From positions 1 to 64,000 of the forward strand of contig CALKAQ010000063.1 of the NCBI GenBank assembly GCA_937983075.1: a stretch of DNA of 64,000 nucleotides, read 5' to 3'. The number at the start of each line of letters is the position of its first letter. The stretch's first letter is position 1. The position numbers were made by a program, and so were the translations under genes. Under the pieces are notes generated by a model. That model worked only from the letters and a program-made list of their open reading frames with translations. It was not told the DNA's origin and searched no databases. Positions 9,169-19,677 of the stretch are shown one piece after another. The stretch is from an uncultured bacterium. Its GTDB lineage: Bacteria > Bacillota > Limnochordia > DTU080 > JAAYLA01.

Positions 9169-10482
9169 TTGGCGGCCCAAGCGGTATATCATCAGGCGTT
9201 GCAGCAGGAAGTCATCGAAGAACGCCTCGACAACGGATTGACCATCGTCATTTTCCCGAAACCAGGCTTTCAACAAAAATACGCGGTTTTCGCCACGCAT
9301 TACGGCGGAATGGACAGTGTTTTCATTCCACCGGGCCAGAGCGAACCGCTTCACGTCCCCGACGGAATCGCACACTTTCTCGAACACAAACTGTTCGACC
9401 AGCCGGACGAAACGAACGTCCTGCAGGAATTCACCCGGCTGGGAGCATCGCCGAACGCCTTTACGAGTCAGTACATGACGGCTTATCATTTTACGATCGT
9501 TGACTGCTTTGAAGAAGGGCTCGATTTGCTCCTCGACTACGTCCAGACGCCGTATTTCACCGCCGAAAGCGTTGAAAAAGAGCAAGGCATCATCGGGCAG
9601 GAAATCCAAATGGGGCTCGATGATCCGAATCGCATGGTCACATACAATTTGCTCGAATCGCTGTATAAAGAGCATCCGGCTCGCATACGGGTCATCGGTT
9701 CCATCGAGTCGATCCGGCAAATTACGCCCGAAATTCTTTATCAATGCCACGACACGTTTTACCACCCGAGCAACATGATGCTCGCCGTGGCGGGCGACGT
9801 CGACCCGAACGCCGTCATCGAACAAGTCAAGCGCGATATGGCCAAACGGAACTATGAGCCGCGGCCTCCGATCCAGCGCATCATTCCGGATGAGCCGGCA
9901 GGTGTCATTCAATCCGAAGTGCGCCATGTGCTGCGCGTTTCGCGCCCAAGCGTGCTGGTCGGCTATAAGGCGAGTTTGGAACGTCCGGACGACCCCGATC
10001 GCCTGGCATACCAGCGGCGGCTCGTCGCCGTCGATATCGCCCTCGGCGCGCTGTTCAACCGACACACCGAGTTTTATTGGGATTTGTATCAGGACGGCAC
10101 CATTACCGACAGCTTCCGTTTCGGCTACACGCCGTATCCCAAAACGGGGCACCTTGCGGTCGGCGGTGAAACGGAAAATCCCGAGCGGCTCATCGAAGCC
10201 ATCACCGCCACCTTGTCCCGCGCTTGCTCGGACGGCATCTCCGTCGACGCCTTTGAAAAACAGCGCAAAAAAGAAATCGGCTACTTCTTGTCAGCCATCG
10301 ACCATCCGGCGAGCATGGCCAACGAGTTTGTGCTGAATCGCTTTTTCGGCTTCGATTATTTTGCAGCGTGGGACATGTTAAACGAGGTTGCAGTCGAGGA
10401 AGCACAAGAAGCGCTGCAGCAAATTATCGCGTCCAACGACCGGGTCGTCTCCATCGTCGAACCCATGGAAGGTGGTGCATAA
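9169..10482 (+). CDS. ymfH: M16 family zinc metallopeptidase, YmfH-like (active subunit)
   Basis: This 437-residue M16 peptidase carries the inverted zinc motif His69-Phe-Leu-Glu72-His73 (HFLEH) and a family-typical N-terminal beta sheet (RLDNGLTIVIFPKPGF). Its wording closely follows Bacillus YmfH, including AHFLEHKLF, GASPNAFTS, PYFTAESVEKEQGIIGQEI and FYHPSNMML. Such proteins have been associated with elongation factor P modification in Bacillus. The start is TTG at 9169 with GAGGAGG about 7 bases upstream. It is followed after one base by its partner gene, so the two are translationally coupled and probably form a heterodimer. Confidence 0.9.
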   Translation: MAAQAVYHQALQQEVIEERLDNGLTIVIFPKPGFQQKYAVFATHYGGMDSVFIPPGQSEPLHVPDGIAHFLEHKLFDQPDETNVLQEFTRLGASPNAFTSQYMTAYHFTIVDCFEEGLDLLLDYVQTPYFTAESVEKEQGIIGQEIQMGLDDPNRMVTYNLLESLYKEHPARIRVIGSIESIRQITPEILYQCHDTFYHPSNMMLAVAGDVDPNAVIEQVKRDMAKRNYEPRPPIQRIIPDEPAGVIQSEVRHVLRVSRPSVLVGYKASLERPDDPDRLAYQRRLVAVDIALGALFNRHTEFYWDLYQDGTITDSFRFGYTPYPKTGHLAVGGETENPERLIEAITATLSRACSDGISVDAFEKQRKKEIGYFLSAIDHPASMANEFVLNRFFGFDYFAAWDMLNEVAVEEAQEALQQIIASNDRVVSIVEPMEGGA

Positions 10483-10483
10483 C

Positions 10484-11779
10484 GTGGCTCAGCAGTTCGC
10501 TTTTCATTCCGTCGATCTGGCGCCGGGAATACGCGCCTTCATTCAGCCTACGGAGCAGTTCCGCCGCATCCACGTGGCAGCTTTTCTCCACCTTCCCCTG
10601 TCGGAAGAGACCGTAGCGGGCGCGGCGCTGCTTCCCCAAATTTTGCGCCGAGGCACCCGCAAGCATCCTGCGGCCATCGACCTGGAAAACACGTTGGCCG
10701 ACCTTTACGGGGCGAGCTTGCATGCCGGCGTACACAAAATCGGCGACCGGCAGGTACAAACGTTCAGCTTGAGCTTGCCTGCTGACGCTTACGTGTCCGA
10801 GCCCGTATTCAACGCCGGGCTCGAGCTGCTGCGCGCGGTGATGTTCGAGCCGGCGGAGCAGGACGGCGGCTTTTTGCCCGACTATGTCGAGCAGGAAAAG
10901 CAGCTCCAAATTGGCCGCATCCGCTCACTCATCAACCAAAAGATCCAGTATGCGGTCACGCGCTGCGTCAGCGAAGCGTTTTCGCATGAACCATACGGCC
11001 TGTACATTCTCGGTACCGAAGAAGGCGTTGCCTCGCTCGACCGGGAAGGCCTGTGGGCCTTGCATCAAAAGCTGCTCGCCGAAAGCCCCATCGACGTTTA
11101 TGTAGTCGGCGCGGTCGATCCCGATCAGGTGGCGTCGCAGCTCAAAGCGGCTTTGGCACTCGACCGCCCTGCGCCGCAGCCATTGCCGCCGACGCATGTG
11201 GAAATACGACAGGGCGATGCACGCGAAATCATCCAGGAAGAACCGATGGAGCAAGCGTGGCTCGTCCACTGCCTTCGTTCCAACATCAGCTACGGCGATC
11301 CGGCCCGCTGGGCTCTGATGATGTTCAATGGCCTGCTCGGCGGCACCACGCAGTCGAAGCTGTTTATGAATGTGCGTGAACGGGCTAGCTTGGCCTACGC
11401 CGCAGCTTCCCAATACGATTCGAACAAAGGCGTCATCCTCGCCTTTGCCGGCATCGCGCCCGATAACTACGAACAAGCTTCGCAGCTCATGCAGGAACAA
11501 GTGGAGGCCCTTCGCCGCGGCGACATTTCCGACGATGAATGGGAGGGTACGCTCCGCAGCCTGATCACTCGGCTGCGCTCCACCGCAGACAGCCCCGCTG
11601 GCCTCATCCTGCGGCATCTGCAAGGTGCGGTTGAAGGGGTGGAGCAAACCATCGAGGAAGCCATTGAGGGCCTAGAGTCGTTGAGCCGCGAACAAGTCGC
11701 TGAAGTCGGGCAGCAGCTTCAGCTGGACACCGTTTTCCTGCTGCGGGGCAAAGCGAAACAGCCCGCTCCCGTTGGTTGA
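10484..11779 (+). CDS. ymfF: M16 family protein, YmfF-like (inactive partner subunit)
   Basis: This 431-residue M16-fold protein lacks the HxxEH zinc motif: the equivalent helix reads LLPQILRRGT. It keeps the C-terminal substrate-pocket features, including ERASLAYAAASQYDSNKG with the Arg/Tyr pair. It therefore looks like the non-catalytic half of a YmfF/YmfH-type heterodimer. The GTG at 10484 begins one base after the upstream stop, with GGAAGGTGG as ribosome binding site; an in-frame ATG at 10388 inside the upstream gene is rejected. In Bacillus subtilis ymfF precedes ymfH, while here the order is reversed. Confidence 0.85.
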   Translation: MAQQFAFHSVDLAPGIRAFIQPTEQFRRIHVAAFLHLPLSEETVAGAALLPQILRRGTRKHPAAIDLENTLADLYGASLHAGVHKIGDRQVQTFSLSLPADAYVSEPVFNAGLELLRAVMFEPAEQDGGFLPDYVEQEKQLQIGRIRSLINQKIQYAVTRCVSEAFSHEPYGLYILGTEEGVASLDREGLWALHQKLLAESPIDVYVVGAVDPDQVASQLKAALALDRPAPQPLPPTHVEIRQGDAREIIQEEPMEQAWLVHCLRSNISYGDPARWALMMFNGLLGGTTQSKLFMNVRERASLAYAAASQYDSNKGVILAFAGIAPDNYEQASQLMQEQVEALRRGDISDDEWEGTLRSLITRLRSTADSPAGLILRHLQGAVEGVEQTIEEAIEGLESLSREQVAEVGQQLQLDTVFLLRGKAKQPAPVG

Positions 11780-11803
11780 AACGCTTCTCGTCGTTTACAA
11801 ACC

Positions 11804-11840
11804 ACGAAGGCCGTGGATGAGCTTCATCCACGGCCTTCGT
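11804..11840 (+). terminator. strong hairpin after the M16 operon
   Basis: A perfect 17-bp stem (11804-11820 and 11824-11840) with a 3-base loop lies 24 bases after the stop. No T-run follows, but the stem is very stable. Confidence 0.7.
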
Positions 11841-11882
11841 CATGTTACACTAAGATGGCAATGGTACGAAGGAGGCACTTCC

Positions 11883-12170
11883 ATGAGCAGCAAAAAGCCC
11901 ATGAAATTGAGCGTCGTTGAAGCGAGCAACGAGCACGGCGAATGGTCGCTGGGGCATTTGGACGACAGCCCCGCCATCGGCGACCAGGACGGCTGCTGGT
12001 ACATCGTCGGGGCCGACGTCGTCATTCCGCAGCCATCCAAAAAGCTCGTTTGGTTTTTGCATGGCCGAGAGTGGTCGTGCATTCATCAAATTCACTGGAA
12101 TCCCGCATTGACTCCGCCGACGGACCTGTCCCAATACACCTCGAAAGAGCCCGATTACATCGCCCGCTGA
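11883..12170 (+). CDS. small protein of unknown function
   Basis: This 95-residue soluble, aromatic-rich protein has no signal peptide, membrane segment or motif that I recognise. Five of its seven tryptophans fall in the second half, for example DQDGCWYIVGADVV and LVWFLHGREWSCIHQIHW. The ATG at 11883 follows GGAGG at good distance, which supports real translation. It ends 10 bases before the convergent purU. It sits downstream of a strong terminator, so it likely has its own promoter. Confidence 0.6.
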   Translation: MSSKKPMKLSVVEASNEHGEWSLGHLDDSPAIGDQDGCWYIVGADVVIPQPSKKLVWFLHGREWSCIHQIHWNPALTPPTDLSQYTSKEPDYIAR

Positions 12171-12180
12171 TGTACCCCGA

Positions 12181-13038
12181 TCAATTGAAAACAATCGTCT
12201 TGTTGCCTTCAACGATGACGCGATCTTCAATGTGCAAGCGCACGGCGTTCGCCAACACCATCCGTTCGACATAGCGGCCTTTTTGCTTAAGGGTCTCCGG
12301 CTTGTCGCGGTGGCTCACCCGCACGACGTCTTGCTCGATGATCGGCCCTTGATCGAGTGCTTCCGTGGCGTAGTGTGCGGTGGCGCCAATGAGCTTCACG
12401 CCGCGCTCATAGGCCTGGTGGTATGGGCGAGCTCCTTTAAACGCCGGCAAAAACGAATGGTGAATGTTGATGATTTGATACGGATAGGCCTCCAAAACGA
12501 GCGGTGACAGCACTTGCATGTAACGAGCGAGGACAATGAAGTCGACTTTTCCGGCCATGAGCTCCAAAGCCTTCGCCTCGGCTTCCGTTTTCCTGCCCGG
12601 CAGCACGGGAATGTGGTAAAACGGAATCCGAAAATCTTCCACCCAGCTGCGCAAATCGGGGTGATTGCTGATCACCAGCGGAATCTTGACCGGCAATTCG
12701 CCCGACTGCCAGCGCCACAGCAACTCGAGCAGGCAGTGATCTTCACGGGAAACAAATATAGCCATGCGCTTTTGTTCCGAAGCGAGCTTCAGTCGCCAGG
12801 TCATGCCAAAACGTTCGGCAATCGGCTCAAACGAGGTGTTGAGTTCGTCCAGGCGTTCAGCCACGTCGGACAGTGCGAACTCAATGCGCATGAAATAGCG
12901 ACCGCCGAAAGGATCCGTCGAATACTGGTCGGACTGCACGATATTCGCGCCATGTTCGTACAGCCAAGAAGAAACGGCAGCCACAATGCCCGGCTGATCC
13001 GCACATGAGATTAAAAGTCGAGCTAAATTGTTGTTCAA
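12181..13038 (-). CDS. purU: formyltetrahydrofolate deformylase
   Basis: This roughly 285-residue enzyme hydrolyses 10-formyltetrahydrofolate to formate and tetrahydrofolate, balancing one-carbon pools. It has an N-terminal ACT domain (LLISCADQPGIVAAVSSWLYEHG) and a C-terminal formyl transferase fold. The fold carries IHHSFLPAFKGARPYHQAYERGVKLIGATAHY and the catalytic Asp in ALDQGPIIEQDV. Two starts are possible: GTG at 13044 (3 bases after GAGGAGAT) and TTG at 13038 (better spacing); the latter is used here. It follows the zinc-ribbon gene at 13070 by about 30 bases and may be cotranscribed with it. Confidence 0.92.
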   Translation of the reverse strand: MNNNLARLLISCADQPGIVAAVSSWLYEHGANIVQSDQYSTDPFGGRYFMRIEFALSDVAERLDELNTSFEPIAERFGMTWRLKLASEQKRMAIFVSREDHCLLELLWRWQSGELPVKIPLVISNHPDLRSWVEDFRIPFYHIPVLPGRKTEAEAKALELMAGKVDFIVLARYMQVLSPLVLEAYPYQIINIHHSFLPAFKGARPYHQAYERGVKLIGATAHYATEALDQGPIIEQDVVRVSHRDKPETLKQKGRYVERMVLANAVRLHIEDRVIVEGNKTIVFN

Positions 13039-13069
13039 CTGCACATCTCCTCAAGCCCACTTTTTCGGT

Positions 13070-14065
13070 CTAAATAACCCAAATGCCGTCCCGATTGCCT
13101 TCGAAAAGCGCCAAATACGCTTTCAGCTGATTGTGTTCACGCTCCACGCGGCGAATGACGGCGGCATACCGATACAGCGTGCTGCCTTCTTCGAGCGTCA
13201 ACTCGGCTTTTTCGTTCGCTTTCGGAATGCGCGGTGCGCTCCGCAGCTGGATGCCGACGACGTTGCGATTCTTGCCGATGAGGACACCGCGAAAGATCGT
13301 GTCACCGATCGTGAAGCGAACCAGCGCTCTCCGTGTGAGCGCTGCATCGATGGCTGCAGCAACATCCGGTGATTCGCCAAAACTGAGATGTTGCGCTCTT
13401 TTGGGCGGGCGGTACCTGCTGCCGCAGAAGGCGCACGTTCCAGGCGTTACGGCCGGTACAAGGCACGTCGTGCAAAGCACGGCTTGAAAGTTCGGATCGA
13501 TCGGCCACAAAATGATCCGGTCAGGCAGCCGGGAGCGTTCGTACATTTCCATGGCGTCGTGGCGATACTCCAAGTAGCGAAGCACCGCTTCCTTGCACGC
13601 CGTTTGCACGCCCGAAGCACCACCGGTGCCTTCGTAAACAACGATGCCACCGATTCCCGCAGCATTCCAGGCACGCAAAAACGCCCGCAGCGACATGCCG
13701 CGAGTTGCCGGGCCGATGGCGACCACCCTGGCAATTCGAACGACGTTGGACGTGACATCGTCGGAGACGCCATCGGGCGGCAACACGATAAAATACACTC
13801 TTGACGGATATGGAAAGCCGGCTTCCGGATATGCGGCAATGCGGGCGGCTGCAACATAATAGCTGCAGTCGCCGGGATCCGTATTCGGTGTGATCAGCTC
13901 GGTTCCGGGGATGACGGTGACGAGCTGCTTGAGAACACCGACGATTTCCGGCATGACTTCGCTGACTTTCTTTGCAAAGGCGGTAGACAACGAGATCAGA
14001 GAAGGTTGGCGCTCCGTTTTGCTGTTTGAGCGCAACAGTGCTTCGATGCTCTGATGGAATTCCAC
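13070..14065 (-). CDS. zinc-ribbon protein of unknown function
   Basis: This 331-residue cytosolic protein is not one I recognise. Visible parts are an N-terminal helical region, a central alpha/beta region (about 60-190) and a four-cysteine zinc ribbon (Cys198-x2-Cys201 and Cys211-x2-Cys214). A C-terminal beta-rich part (about 240-330) resembles the barrel of PilZ-type or flagellar-brake domains only in overall pattern. The GTG start at 14065 follows GAGGGG at good spacing. It lies between ctaG and purU on the same strand. A nucleic-acid or ligand-binding role is possible but not shown. Confidence 0.65.
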   Translation of the reverse strand: MEFHQSIEALLRSNSKTERQPSLISLSTAFAKKVSEVMPEIVGVLKQLVTVIPGTELITPNTDPGDCSYYVAAARIAAYPEAGFPYPSRVYFIVLPPDGVSDDVTSNVVRIARVVAIGPATRGMSLRAFLRAWNAAGIGGIVVYEGTGGASGVQTACKEAVLRYLEYRHDAMEMYERSRLPDRIILWPIDPNFQAVLCTTCLVPAVTPGTCAFCGSRYRPPKRAQHLSFGESPDVAAAIDAALTRRALVRFTIGDTIFRGVLIGKNRNVVGIQLRSAPRIPKANEKAELTLEEGSTLYRYAAVIRRVEREHNQLKAYLALFEGNRDGIWVI

Positions 14066-14202
14066 GACTTCGGCCCCTCGCGTCTCTGATTGATGCTCAT
14101 GGTTTGTGCCTGGAAGTAGGCAGGAATTGCATGCATCGGTTGAATTTCAACCTCAGCGGGGAAAAATCCTTGCGCGGGCCGTTTTCGCCAGCGGTACGAC
14201 GA

Positions 14203-14228
14203 GAGGATAGGCTCTAAAGCCTATCCTC
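14203..14228 (-). terminator. hairpin overlapping the ctaG stop codon
   Basis: A perfect 10-bp stem (14203-14212 and 14219-14228) with a 6-base loop covers the end of ctaG. No T-tract follows on the minus strand. Confidence 0.5.
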
Positions 14229-15102
14229 GTTCGTCGGCGGTTGTCAAGCTCGCCGCATTCGCCTGCTGCCTGAGCTGCTTTTCGCGTCGCTCTTCACTGC
14301 TCATCCAGCGGAAAAAGATCCATGCGAGTGTAGTGACCAGCACCGCTGACGTCCCAATCATCATGACGATGCCGGCTAAAACTTGGTCTTGCTGCACGGT
14401 GATGTTCAAAATGCGCGGTGCGTAGGCGTAAAACGGGTAAAGCACGCTCGAGTGAAACGTCACGTAAGCGAAGACGGCTATTTGAGCGATCGAATTGACA
14501 AACACATAGAGCAAGCGCACCGGATCGGAAAGCACTTGCAGCTCCGGAGCACGGCCGAACACAGGCCACCAAGAGAGCACGGCGACAAACATCGTCATGG
14601 CGTGCTGCAAGCCATGGATACCATGGTACACCAAAGCCGCTTGGTACAGTCCCGGAAGGTGCCAAATGGAATAGACGAAGTTAAAGGACACGAGCGCCGT
14701 GACCGGATGCGTCAGCACACGGAGAATGCGGTATAAGATCGGCCGTTCAACCCAAGGCTTGGCAAACCATCCGGGCAGCCCAAGAACCAACAGCGGCGCC
14801 GCTCCAAAATACAAAATGACGTGCTGAAACATGTGGACTGAAAACAAATACTGTTCGGAGAGCGTGTGCAAAGGCGTACCTTCTGCAATGAAAATGAGAA
14901 TCAACCCGCTGACAAAAGGGACGAGATAGCGTGCCTCGTGCCCCGTTTCACCCGGTGGTATATCCCCTCGCCGCTTGGCATGCTGCACTGCCCAAGCATA
15001 AGCACCGATGGCCAATCCGTACAAGATGATCGGCTCAAAGTGCCAACTCTTCCACCATACCATTGCCCCGCCATGCAGAGGCACTAAACCGTTTAGCAAC
15101 AC
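14221..15102 (-). CDS. ctaG: cytochrome c oxidase assembly factor CtaG (caa3 type)
   Basis: This roughly 293-residue polytopic membrane protein of the caa3_CtaG family is needed for mature caa3 oxidase in Bacillus, probably in copper delivery. It shows about seven membrane segments and family motifs such as LYLFSVHMFQHVILYFGAAPLLVLG-type text (EQYLFSVHMFQHVILYF) and YSIWHLPGLYQ with conserved histidines. GTG at 15102 is preferred, 11 bases after AAAGGAG; the frame is open to a TTG at 15123. It is the last gene of the oxidase cluster and is separated from ctaF by a hairpin with a T-tract, so its level may be lower than that of the subunits. Confidence 0.9.
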   Translation of the reverse strand: MLLNGLVPLHGGAMVWWKSWHFEPIILYGLAIGAYAWAVQHAKRRGDIPPGETGHEARYLVPFVSGLILIFIAEGTPLHTLSEQYLFSVHMFQHVILYFGAAPLLVLGLPGWFAKPWVERPILYRILRVLTHPVTALVSFNFVYSIWHLPGLYQAALVYHGIHGLQHAMTMFVAVLSWWPVFGRAPELQVLSDPVRLLYVFVNSIAQIAVFAYVTFHSSVLYPFYAYAPRILNITVQQDQVLAGIVMMIGTSAVLVTTLAWIFFRWMSSEERREKQLRQQANAASLTTADERG

Positions 15103-15125
15103 GGCGCGACCATCTCCTTTCAAAA

Positions 15126-15150
15126 GAGCCCCCCAATGGATGGGGGGCTC
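15126..15150 (-). terminator. terminator or attenuator between ctaF and ctaG
   Basis: A perfect 9-bp GC-rich stem (15126-15134 and 15142-15150) with a 7-base loop is followed on the minus strand by TTTT. It lies after ctaF and just before ctaG, so it would reduce read-through into ctaG. Confidence 0.7.
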
Positions 15151-15211
15151 ACCACTTAGGTACGCACCAACGGACTTCGAGCGCCAGACGTTGAATTCAC
15201 GTTCGATATCC

Positions 15212-15529
15212 CTAAGTGTATTGCCAGATCACGATCCATGGCACGATAAGGAACATCGCGATCGCCATGACCGCACCGACAGCGAAGAACAAGCTGAGGA
15301 CTCGGTGATCCGACTTCAAATGCATGTAGTACAAGACCACCAGCAGGAACTTCACTGCGGTAAGTCCGAGAATGATCGGTACCAGCATGGATTCCAGCGC
15401 TTCAACGTAGAAAGCACCGACCTCGGCCAACGTAATGACACCGAGCATGACGAAAATGGCCACGTACTGCTTGGTACGATCGACTGGCTGTGGTGCCGCT
15501 TTGCTTTGCTGCTGCATCTGATTCGCCAC
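15212..15529 (-). CDS. ctaF: cytochrome c oxidase subunit IV (caa3 type)
   Basis: This 105-residue membrane protein with three predicted transmembrane helices matches bacterial oxidase subunit IV, with the typical TAVKFLLVVLYYMHLKSD and VPWIVIWQYT. It stabilises the CuB site of the complex. The GTG at 15529 follows GGGAGG; the reading frame extends upstream to 15553 without a ribosome binding site and would overlap ctaE. It is the fourth gene of ctaC-D-E-F. Confidence 0.92.
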   Translation of the reverse strand: MANQMQQQSKAAPQPVDRTKQYVAIFVMLGVITLAEVGAFYVEALESMLVPIILGLTAVKFLLVVLYYMHLKSDHRVLSLFFAVGAVMAIAMFLIVPWIVIWQYT

Positions 15530-15545
15530 AGAGCCTCCCTCCCCT

Positions 15546-16186
15546 TTATCCAATCTCTGACATCAAGTAGACGACGCCGAACACTACAATCCAAACGATG
15601 TCAACAAAGTGCCAGTACAATCCGGCCAACTCGACGTTCGTCGCATTGACGGCTCGCTTGTTGCCCCGCAGCGACGAGATGAGCAGGCTCAAGAACCAGA
15701 TGACACCAATGCTGACGTGGACGCCGTGAAAACCGGTCAACACGTAGAACGTGCTGCCGAACAAGTTCGTCTTGAGGAACAGGCCTGCTTCGATAAAGTG
15801 CTTGTACTCAAAGAATTGGAAGCCGAGGAAGCTCAGGCCCAGCAGAACCGTCGCCGCCAACCAGAGCCGCAATTTGCCGACGTTTCCCTGCCGGGCGGCC
15901 TGGTCGGCCAAAACGACCGTCAAGCTGCTCGTCAAAAGGACGAACGTAAACAGCGTCGTCAAGGGGATGTCGAACAGGTCCTGCGGCAGAGGACCGGTGA
16001 CGCTCTGTCCGACATAGACGATATAAGTTCCGATCAAAGTCCCGAACAACAGACATTCGGATGCCAGGAACACCCACATGCCCAGCTTTTTGCTGTTAAT
16101 GCCCGTATTGGTTTCCGGATGAACCGCGGCATCCATGGTCGGGCTGGCTGGTTGAGTTGCCTCTTGTTGTGGAAGCGGATACGTAC

Positions 16187-16190
<4 letters not shown>
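15546..16190 (-). CDS. ctaE: cytochrome c oxidase subunit III
   Basis: This 214-residue subunit III of the heme-copper oxidase has five predicted membrane helices, typical for the short caa3 form. Family text includes KLGMWVFLASECLLFGTL, FFEYKHFIEAG and TGFHGVHVSIGV near the lipid cleft, and LYWHFVDIVWIVVF at the end. The ATG overlaps the ctaD stop as ATGA, so translation is coupled. Confidence 0.95.
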
Positions 16191-18067
<1,877 letters not shown>

Positions 18068-18123
18068 GGTCAACCCCTCTTTAAAACGGAATCTTGTACC
18101 GCTGCACCGTGGTGATCAAAGGC

Positions 18124-19239
18124 CTACTTTTGGCTGTGCAAGAATGCCACCAGTGCTTCGACCTCGTCATCCGAGAGCCTCAAGGTCGACATGAGCGTTC
18201 CCGGCTTGATCGCTTCGGGATTTCGCAACCAAGCGGCAAGGTTCTCGGGTGTATTGTCCAAAATACCGGCAGCAATGGTCAGACGGGATCCAATCTGTGT
18301 GAGATTCGGCCCCAGTGTGCCGCCGAACGGGAAGCCCGCTCCATCGATGGAGTGGCAGCCGAGGCAATATCTGCTGAAGAGCTCGCGGCCCTTGTTGACG
18401 AGTTCGGCATGACCGGCATACTCTTCTTCCTCCGCGGTCATCGGCTGGTAAGCCGCGGTAGCCAACGCCTCTCGGCCTTCGAGCCACGCCTCAAAGTCTT
18501 CCGGTTCGTGCGCGACTACACGGAAGCGCATCAACGCGTGGTTGAGACCGCAGAATTCAGCGCACTGCCCGAAGTAGATGCCGGGCTTGTCAGCCTGGAA
18601 CCACATCTTGTTGACGGAGTTGGGCAACGGGTCAGGCCGGTACGGATTGACGTCCATTTTGCCCGCGAGATTCGGCACCCAGAAACTGTGAATGACGTCA
18701 TTCGATATCAGCGTGACATCGATGACTTTGCCCACCGGAATGTGCAATTCATTCGCCGTGACGATGCCGTACTCAGGATACTGGAATTCCCACCACCACT
18801 GGTGCCCGATTACGGTGACTGAAAGCGTTTCCGCATCTTCGGGCGGCTTGGAAAGCGCGAAAATTCCTTGGACAGTCGGAACGGCGATGATGATAACGAG
18901 GATCACCGGGACAATCGTCCACGCGATTTCCAACGCCACGCTGCCCTCGGTTTGCTTCGGAACGCGCTTTTCATCGCCCCGGCGACTGCGATAGCGAACG
19001 ATGACGTAGAACAAAAGCCCGATGACGGTAGTGAAAATTCCTACCCCGATCCAGAAAACGAGCCAAAACACATTGCTCTGCATCTCGGCTACGGGTCCTG
19101 CTGGCTGCAGCGTCGACGCCTGCGTCTGTGCCCCAACGGGCCCCGTAGCAAAGAGTACGATCATAAGCGCTATGAGCGCCCATGCCGCGGAAATGACGAT
19201 ACGATGATTAACGCTTTGAAAAATCCGGCTATCACCCAA
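18124..19239 (-). CDS. ctaC: cytochrome c oxidase subunit II with fused cytochrome c (caa3 type)
   Basis: This 371-residue subunit has an N-terminal signal/membrane segment (about 15-37) and a second helix (about 57-85). The external cupredoxin domain has the CuA motif GQCAEFCGLNHALM, and the protein ends in a heme c domain with YCLGCHSIDGAG and the distal Met in PGTLMSTLRL. The fusion defines a caa3 oxidase, which takes electrons from soluble or lipid-bound cytochrome c. The start is TTG at 19239 with AGGGGG 8-9 bases upstream. It is the first gene of the operon, 56 bases ahead of ctaD, with a likely promoter at 19274-19303. Confidence 0.95.
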   Translation of the reverse strand: MGDSRIFQSVNHRIVISAAWALIALMIVLFATGPVGAQTQASTLQPAGPVAEMQSNVFWLVFWIGVGIFTTVIGLLFYVIVRYRSRRGDEKRVPKQTEGSVALEIAWTIVPVILVIIIAVPTVQGIFALSKPPEDAETLSVTVIGHQWWWEFQYPEYGIVTANELHIPVGKVIDVTLISNDVIHSFWVPNLAGKMDVNPYRPDPLPNSVNKMWFQADKPGIYFGQCAEFCGLNHALMRFRVVAHEPEDFEAWLEGREALATAAYQPMTAEEEEYAGHAELVNKGRELFSRYCLGCHSIDGAGFPFGGTLGPNLTQIGSRLTIAAGILDNTPENLAAWLRNPEAIKPGTLMSTLRLSDDEVEALVAFLHSQK

Positions 19240-19273
19240 GTCGGGTTCCCCCTGGTATAACCTAAAATTTTTG

Positions 19274-19303
19274 ATACTACTTGGCAGACGATGTCCTTAG
19301 CAA
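19274..19303 (-). promoter_or_regulatory. predicted sigma-A promoter of the cta operon
   Basis: On the minus strand TTGCTA (19303-19298) is followed after 18 bases by TAGTAT (19279-19274), about 35 bases upstream of the ctaC start. It fits a housekeeping promoter with two mismatches in each box. Confidence 0.45.
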
Positions 19304-19337
19304 CATGCGTGCACACAGTTCTTAAATATCGATATTC

Positions 19338-19586
19338 CTATCGCGCGCGAAACTTGATGAAAGGCGATACCATACATCCTTTCCGCAGCAGCCCAAATGA
19401 CCGCTGCAATGCTGCAATCAGGGTGCTCATTGCATCGTGCAAAGTCGCTAAGTCCATCGAAAGCCATTGAGGCCCATTGGGCGTCAACACTACATATTCG
19501 AGCGACAGGCCAAAAGTCCTGCTAGGGGCATTTGTCATCTCGCACAGTGTGCAATCGACTCCTGCTTGAGAAAACAAATGAGACAA
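19338..19586 (-). CDS. doubtful small open reading frame upstream of the cta promoter
   Basis: This 82-residue frame starts at TTG 19586 with AAAGGAC about 8 bases upstream. It encodes a protein with a Cys-x2-Cys pair near the N-terminus (DCTLCEM) and no recognised domain. Codon choice is less GC-biased at third positions than in neighbours, so it may be a non-coding frame, a remnant or an acquired gene. It occupies most of the 438-base gap between ctaC and the permease gene, which otherwise holds only the cta promoter and short repeats at 19574-19642. Confidence 0.28.
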   Translation of the reverse strand: MSHLFSQAGVDCTLCEMTNAPSRTFGLSLEYVVLTPNGPQWLSMDLATLHDAMSTLIAALQRSFGLLRKGCMVSPFIKFRAR

Positions 19587-19642
19587 ATGACTTGTCCTTT
19601 CGCTTCGTCAAGCCATTGCATTTTTCCCTCTCTGTCATTTGT
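19574..19642. repeat. ACAAATGA repeats upstream of the permease gene
   Basis: ACAAATGA occurs at 19574-19581 and again at 19583-19590 (9-base period), with an inverted copy TCATTTGT at 19635-19642. The middle copy also sits in the palindrome GACAA-ATGAC-TTGTC. The cluster lies about 35-105 bases before the permease start and could be an operator. Confidence 0.4.
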
Positions 19643-19677
19643 TAAAATGATGGGGACCATAATTTTGGGGAGGAGCG

